A program made the translations under genes and the position numbers. Of a stretch of 64,000 bases of DNA, positions 59,552 through 64,000 are shown piece by piece (position 1 is the first letter of the stretch; every line of letters begins with the position of its first letter). The stretch comes from Mucilaginibacter sp. (lineage in GTDB: Bacteria; Bacteroidota; Bacteroidia; Sphingobacteriales; Sphingobacteriaceae): contig NZ_JAQBOC010000043.1 in NCBI RefSeq assembly GCF_028288225.1, positions 16,248-80,247 of the forward strand, written 5' to 3'. The notes below the pieces were generated by a model, which was not told the DNA's origin, did not search any database, and was given only the letters and a program-made list of their open reading frames with translations.

Positions 59552-59977
59552 TTAACCTATTCCAAAGGCACAAAGTATAGCTGCACCAATATTTCCGGGT
59601 TGAGCATTAATTTCAGTAGATGGAACTACATCCGCAATACATTTATCCGTTGGTGACAATGCAAATACGGTATAGGTATTATAAATTGTCCAATCTAATT
59701 GATGAACAGACTGATCTAATTGAACACACCTGTTTTGTAAGCTTTGGAAAATAAAAGCCCGGTTAGGAACATATATAAATTGAACAGAAACGTATTCTGA
59801 ATCAACATCATTGTCAAGCATCGATTGCACAAAAGCTTTAGCTTTTAGTGCAACTGCATCGCTTCCCAAAACGAGTAATGGTGTTATGGTTTCAGTGGGT
59901 TCGTTTAATACCGCGTTGAAATCACTATCTGCAATAGTACCATCCGTTGCAGATAATATTTTAATTGTATTTGGCAT
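59552..59977 (-). CDS. Hypothetical protein, partner of the 607-residue secreted protein
   Basis: 141 residues without a signal peptide or membrane helix. MPNTIKILSATDGTIADSDFNAVLNE opens the sequence (in segments); a hydrophobic Gly-rich tail NIGAAILCAFGIG ends it; three cysteines (NRCVQ, DKCIAD, AILCAF) are spread over the last 60 residues. No family recognised. The downstream gene starts 4 nt after its stop, so both are made together. Either a cytosolic partner or a small secreted product with atypical export. Confidence 0.65.
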   Translation of the reverse strand: MPNTIKILSATDGTIADSDFNAVLNEPTETITPLLVLGSDAVALKAKAFVQSMLDNDVDSEYVSVQFIYVPNRAFIFQSLQNRCVQLDQSVHQLDWTIYNTYTVFALSPTDKCIADVVPSTEINAQPGNIGAAILCAFGIG

Positions 59978-60464
59978 AAAACTATGAGATAGGTGTAGTA
60001 TATATTAAATATATGGAATTTATTTTAATATATAATAAATAAATTTTCAGATATCTTTTATATAATCATATTTCCAGGCCAGTTTTGTAAGCAGTTCAGA
60101 TTGTCTTTCACAAAGGCGGAGCAGCATCAATAAATTTATTATGTCAGATCATTTGCAGTTACTAAAGCTTAACATGCCCGCAGTTCCGCTATGATCTATT
60201 AGTTAATGGTTTGTTGAAATAATTAAAAAGCTGCTGCCAAAATACCTGTGAAAACATCAAATGTAATATACATCTTACAGAGATGTTATTACTTTTTGGT
60301 TAATTTCATCGATATTTGATTTTGTCGGTTATATAACTGATATTAAAAACCAATTTACCTATTCATCAAGAAAAAAATTATAATGGCGGTCTGCTCTATC
60401 TGGCCCGAACCTTAATTTATTTATGAAGCTTTACAATCCCAATTAAATCACAAATATCTATTCT
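59978..60464. other. Gene-free spacer before Gfo/Idh gene
   Basis: 487 bp, AT-rich, between divergent genes. Promoters for both must lie here. I see no RNA gene, ORF or strong repeat. Confidence 0.4.
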
Positions 60465-61820
60465 ATGGAAAAATCACGTCGTACTTTTATCAGGCAGGCC
60501 ACATTGGCCGGTGCCGGCGTATTGCTCGCCAAACACAGTTGGAGCGCCAAAAGCTATAAACGCATTATCGGCGCTAATGACAGGGTGCGGGTTGGTGTTG
60601 TCGGGTTTTCCGACAGGCACAGAAGCTCGCATATTCCCAGCTTTATGAACCACTGTAAGGAACTTAATTTTGAGGTGGTTGGCGTATCAGATATCTGGAA
60701 AAAGCGCAGGGAAGAAGGCGCCGCTATTTGGAAAGAGAAAATGCAAAATGATGTAAGAGCATTTCGCAATAATGAAGAATTGTACGACAGCAAAACTGTA
60801 GATGCCGTATTTATTAGCACCGCTGATTTTCAGCATGCCCGCCATGCTATTGAAGCTGTGAAAGCCGGGTGCGACGCTTATGTTGAAAAACCTTTTGCTG
60901 AAACTATGGAAGATAACCGGGCTGCCTTTAAAGCTGTTAAAGAGTCGGGGAAAATTGTACAAATAGGTTCGCAACGCAGAAGCGGTGCTAATTACCACGC
61001 CGCTAATGATTTTATCCGCTCGGGCAAATTTGGTCCCATCACCATGGTTGAATTAACCTGGAATGTTAACCAGCCTGGCCGCTGGCGCCGGCCGGAATTG
61101 TTAGGCGTGTTGAAAGAAGCTGATACCGATTGGAAACGCTTTATTATGAATCGTCCGTATGAGCCATTTGACCCGCGTATATACCTTGAATACCGGCTGT
61201 TCTGGCCCTACTCATCGGGGTTGCCCGGTCAGTGGATGAGCCACCAGATCGATACTGTACATTGGTTTACCGGGCTAAAACATCCGCGCAGTGTTGTTGC
61301 CAATGGAGGGATTTATATGTGGAAAGATGGCCGCAGAAATTGGGATACCATTTTGGCCGCCTTTGACTATGGCCCGCTGGATGATCCGTCGAAAGGTTTC
61401 CAGGTTACCTTTGGTTCGCGCATGCATAATGGCGATGAACATCCGGCAGAGATCTATTACTCTAACGGCGGCGAATTAAACCTCAATACCAACAAGGTTT
61501 CTCCCGTTGGGGGCTTAACTCAAAAGATGGCTGCGGCTATGAACATGCAGGCTAACCTATTACCAGAGATCAGCCTGGCAAATACTGAAAAAGTGGTAGC
61601 TTCAGCCAATACAGGCGGCGATGTGCTCACATCAAATCATGTGCGCAACTGGATGGAATGTGTACGCAGCCGTCAACAACCGAATGCGCCCGTTGAAGCA
61701 GGGTACAGCCACTCTATAGCTAACATCATGACCAACGCCGCCGTACATACCGGCTACAAGGCCACCTTTGATGAAAAAACACAGGAGGTAATGGCGAATG
61801 GTAAAATATTTAAATATTGA
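60465..61820 (+). CDS. Gfo/Idh/MocA family oxidoreductase with Tat signal
   Basis: 451 residues. Twin-arginine start SRRTFIRQATLAGAG directs the folded, cofactor-loaded protein to the periplasm. NAD(P) domain begins RVRVGVVGFSDRH; family motif VEKPFAETME (E-K-P) near residue 140, then IGSQRRSG; C-terminal alpha/beta domain with GQWMSHQIDTVHWFTGL, where His residues are candidate catalytic groups. Such periplasmic members act on sugars or cyclitols. Followed after 6 nt by a DUF6807 gene, forming a two-gene operon. Confidence 0.93.
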   Translation: MEKSRRTFIRQATLAGAGVLLAKHSWSAKSYKRIIGANDRVRVGVVGFSDRHRSSHIPSFMNHCKELNFEVVGVSDIWKKRREEGAAIWKEKMQNDVRAFRNNEELYDSKTVDAVFISTADFQHARHAIEAVKAGCDAYVEKPFAETMEDNRAAFKAVKESGKIVQIGSQRRSGANYHAANDFIRSGKFGPITMVELTWNVNQPGRWRRPELLGVLKEADTDWKRFIMNRPYEPFDPRIYLEYRLFWPYSSGLPGQWMSHQIDTVHWFTGLKHPRSVVANGGIYMWKDGRRNWDTILAAFDYGPLDDPSKGFQVTFGSRMHNGDEHPAEIYYSNGGELNLNTNKVSPVGGLTQKMAAAMNMQANLLPEISLANTEKVVASANTGGDVLTSNHVRNWMECVRSRQQPNAPVEAGYSHSIANIMTNAAVHTGYKATFDEKTQEVMANGKIFKY

Positions 61821-61826
61821 TAAACC

Positions 61827-62876
61827 ATGATATCCAGGTTAACGAAATTAGGATTTACTATGGCAATAACCACGATGCCTATAATAGTGATGGCTCAAAA
61901 AAGTGAGCTGGTAAAAGTGGTAAAATCAGCAACAGAAAACAAGGTCGATATCTCTATCGAAGGCAAGCTGTTTACCAGCTTCCTGTATCCCGACAGCCTG
62001 GAAAAACCGGTATTGTACCCGCTGTATGCAGCTAATGGCACTATTGTTACCCGTGGTTTCCCGCTTGATCCAAGGCCAGGCGATCCAACAGATCACCCCC
62101 ATCACATCGGCCTTTGGTTTAACTTTGAAAACCTGAACGGTCTTGATTTCTGGAACAATTCATACGCGATACCCGCAAATAAAAAAAGCTTGTATGGGTG
62201 GATCCGTACCGATAAAATTATTGAAGCTGCCGGAGGGAAAACCGGTGTATTAGCCTATCATGCTAACTGGACAAACCAGCAAAAAAACATAATTTTAGAA
62301 GAAACCACCCGCTTTGAATTTAGCGGAAGCGAAACCCAGCGTATAATTGACCGGATTACTACTTTGAAAGCAAATGTTGATGTTATTTTTAAAGACGCGA
62401 AAGATGGAATGCTAGGCTTACGGTTAGCACATGAGCTGCAAATGCCAACTACGGAAGACCAGCAATTTACCGACAACAAGGGCAATGTAACCGTGGTTAA
62501 AGGCGGCACAGACCATGTTGCCAACGGTAATTACATAACCAGCGCCGGTAAAACAGGTAATGATGTCTGGAGCAGCCGCGGAGTGTGGTGCAAGGTTTAT
62601 GGCAAAATGGGTGCTGACTCGGTAAGCATAGCCATTATTGATCATCCTAAAAACCCTAACTACCCTACATTCTGGCATGCCAGGGGGTATGGTTTATTTG
62701 CAGCGAACCCGTTGGGTGAGAAGATTTTTACCAATGGCAAATCGGAAAAGAATTTGAGTTTAAAAAAGGGAGAATCGGTGACTTTTAGGTATAGGATAAT
62801 AATAACCAATGGTGATAAAACTGTGAGCAGTGCAGAGCTTAATGAAATAGCAGATGAATTTGCTAAAGCACATTAA
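61827..62876 (+). CDS. DUF6807/PmoA-family secreted protein
   Basis: 349 residues with a signal peptide (to IVMAQ). LFTSFLYPDSLEKPVLYPLYAANGTIVTRGFPLDPRPGDPTDHPHHIGLWF (in segments) with the DHPHH cluster is the family signature. Although labelled PmoA in databases it has no relation to particulate methane monooxygenase activity in this setting; members pair with Gfo/Idh oxidoreductases in sugar catabolism loci. The histidine cluster suggests a metal- or sugar-binding site. Confidence 0.9.
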   Translation: MISRLTKLGFTMAITTMPIIVMAQKSELVKVVKSATENKVDISIEGKLFTSFLYPDSLEKPVLYPLYAANGTIVTRGFPLDPRPGDPTDHPHHIGLWFNFENLNGLDFWNNSYAIPANKKSLYGWIRTDKIIEAAGGKTGVLAYHANWTNQQKNIILEETTRFEFSGSETQRIIDRITTLKANVDVIFKDAKDGMLGLRLAHELQMPTTEDQQFTDNKGNVTVVKGGTDHVANGNYITSAGKTGNDVWSSRGVWCKVYGKMGADSVSIAIIDHPKNPNYPTFWHARGYGLFAANPLGEKIFTNGKSEKNLSLKKGESVTFRYRIIITNGDKTVSSAELNEIADEFAKAH

Positions 62877-62965
62877 AGACAATCATCTTGATTTATTTAC
62901 AGGTCCGACAGCACTCGCATATTTTGTCGGTTTAAATTTGCCATAAAGAGTTTGCATTTAATTAA

Positions 62966-63790
62966 ATGTTAAATTTACCTATGAGCATTGCCCCATTACT
63001 TCCAAAAGATTACCCAAAACTTGTATACAAGTACAGAGACTGGTCCAATGATTTCCATAAGAAAACTCTTATAAACATGGAATTATTTCTAGCCTCGTCA
63101 TCTTCCTTTAACGATCCCATCGATTGTAAAATCCCTATCGCGTATTATAAATTGGGCGATGACGCTAAATTACCCTTAGAGTATTTTGAAGGATACGTTG
63201 CAAGACACTACCCAAAATACACGGAAATCGAATGTCAACTAAAGGTATAAGAGTTAATAAAAGAAGGCAGATTTTACAAAAGCGACTGGTTGCGATGGCA
63301 AGAGGAGGAACAATTTAATCAATTATCGACTTATTACGGAATAATTAGTTTTTCCGAGCATAAGGCGAATATGCTTTTATGGTCTCACTACTCTGGCTCT
63401 CACACAGGCTACTGCATAGGGTTTAAATCTACAGAACTTTTTTTCAATGAATCAAGATTTGGTAGTGGTGGAAAAGTTATGTATGAGGAAAAGTTGCCAA
63501 TTATTCTGCCGACCGACGACATTTATGGGCAAATGGTTAAACAGATTTATACTAAATCAAAAGTATGGGAATATGAGGATGAGTATAGGGTAACTAAAGG
63601 TGGCGCCGCTAATCAAATTGTTGGATTTACACAAAAAGAAGTTGCTGAAATAATTATAGGTGCCAGCATGAAAGAGTCTGATATAAAATACGTTGTAAGT
63701 ATTTGCAAATGTAATTTCCCCGCAATACCAATTTTCAAAACCATCGTAGTCCCGCGAACCTTTGATCTTGGTTTTATCCAGATAGCTTGA
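62966..63790 (+). pseudogene. DUF2971 gene interrupted by an in-frame stop codon
   Basis: Frame opens at ATG 62966 (MLNLPMSIAPLLPKDYPKLVYKYRDW in segments; FLASSSSFNDPIDC is the DUF2971 signature), meets TAA at 63248-63250, and continues in the same frame without gap as ELIKEGRFYKSDWLRWQEEE to YGIISFSEHKANMLLWSHYS and WEYEDEYRV, ending at 63790. One base change explains the break. No ATG follows early enough to restart the second half. The intact protein would have about 274 residues. Confidence 0.85.
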
Positions 63791-63820
63791 TTTTATTATT
63801 ATTCTTGAGTGTTTTAAACG

Positions 63821-63853
63821 CAAAAACCCTTAGTCCGACTAGAACTAAGGGTT
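63821..63853 (-). terminator. Intrinsic terminator of the rRNA operon
   Basis: AACCCTTAGT (63825-63834) pairs with ACTAAGGGTT (63844-63853), loop 9 nt. Read on the minus strand the stem is followed by a T-run (TTTTTG). It lies about 30 nt downstream of the 5S gene. Confidence 0.88.
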
Positions 63854-63881
63854 CGCATTACACCAATTAAGGTGATAAGAT

Positions 63882-63990
<109 letters not shown>

Positions 63991-64000
63991 AATTTCTTTT

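Noticed and set aside
63290..63790. Second half of DUF2971 as an independent gene from TTG
   Set aside because: It continues the upstream frame exactly, begins in mid-domain and has no suitable ATG; a nonsense-broken single gene explains it better.

Overview
This window comes from a Bacteroidota chromosome, most likely a soil-type Sphingobacteriaceae member (Mucilaginibacter/Pedobacter-like). The basis is gene content rather than a database match: a SusC-type receptor in a glycan locus, several TonB-dependent receptors with carboxypeptidase-regulatory N-termini, GLPGLI, DUF4249 and DUF4097 proteins, an STN-domain receptor, LytTR signalling, AT-rich spacers and promoters of the TAnnTTTG type. 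Nearly all genes are intact and chromosomal in style. A 5S rRNA gene with its terminator lies at the right edge, so an rRNA operon on the minus strand continues past the window.

Layout. 1-12655: polysaccharide-utilisation locus aimed at alpha-mannose glycans (partial SusC, SGNH/alpha-beta hydrolase fusion, two GH92 alpha-mannosidases, a membrane-spanning LamG-Kelch-SARP-like regulator, and a divergent GH71/99-like glycosidase). 12948-16508: MarR regulator divergent from a stress-type operon (membrane protein, NAD(P)-binding protein, DoxX), then a small HMA-like protein and an HMA-AraC fusion. 16644-20929: an ice-binding-like (DUF3494) lipoprotein with five surface repeats, paired with an OmpA-type outer-membrane protein. 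21065-34679: a mixed region with two pirins sharing an upstream motif, a Crp/Fnr regulator, a four-helix-bundle (IVP/S23-type) gene between inverted repeats, a DUF1801 gene inside a 603-bp element with perfect 23-bp inverted ends, a TonB receptor/GLPGLI pair, GH25, YeiH, DUF4231 and a CPBP protease. 34901-42710: LytS-type kinase, LytTR regulator, STN receptor and DUF4249 lipoprotein, then a GH127-type beta-L-arabinofuranosidase. 42770-47367: an ECF sigma, HEAT anti-sigma, two DUF4097 proteins and a TPR serine hydrolase in one tight operon. 47396-48560: a gene graveyard with two decayed genes. 48560-59977: metal-related genes (heavy-metal-binding lipoprotein, receptor, CNGKC protein, ferredoxin-like protein, ferritin), another receptor and an unknown secreted pair. 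60465-63790: Gfo/Idh oxidoreductase with a DUF6807 (PmoA-like) protein and a DUF2971 gene broken by a stop codon.

The most unusual signal is not a gene. Many minus-strand genes end at, or close to, a long imperfect hairpin whose arms are degenerate tandem repeats of 7 or 9 nt. The repeat word differs from site to site while the architecture is the same. At two of these sites a complete gene sits in the loop: the four-helix-bundle gene, and the DUF1801 cassette with its own terminal inverted repeats. I read them as a structural family of intergenic elements that act as 3'-end hairpins and as landing sites for small cargo genes. The function is inference; the repeats and arms can be read directly in the sequence.
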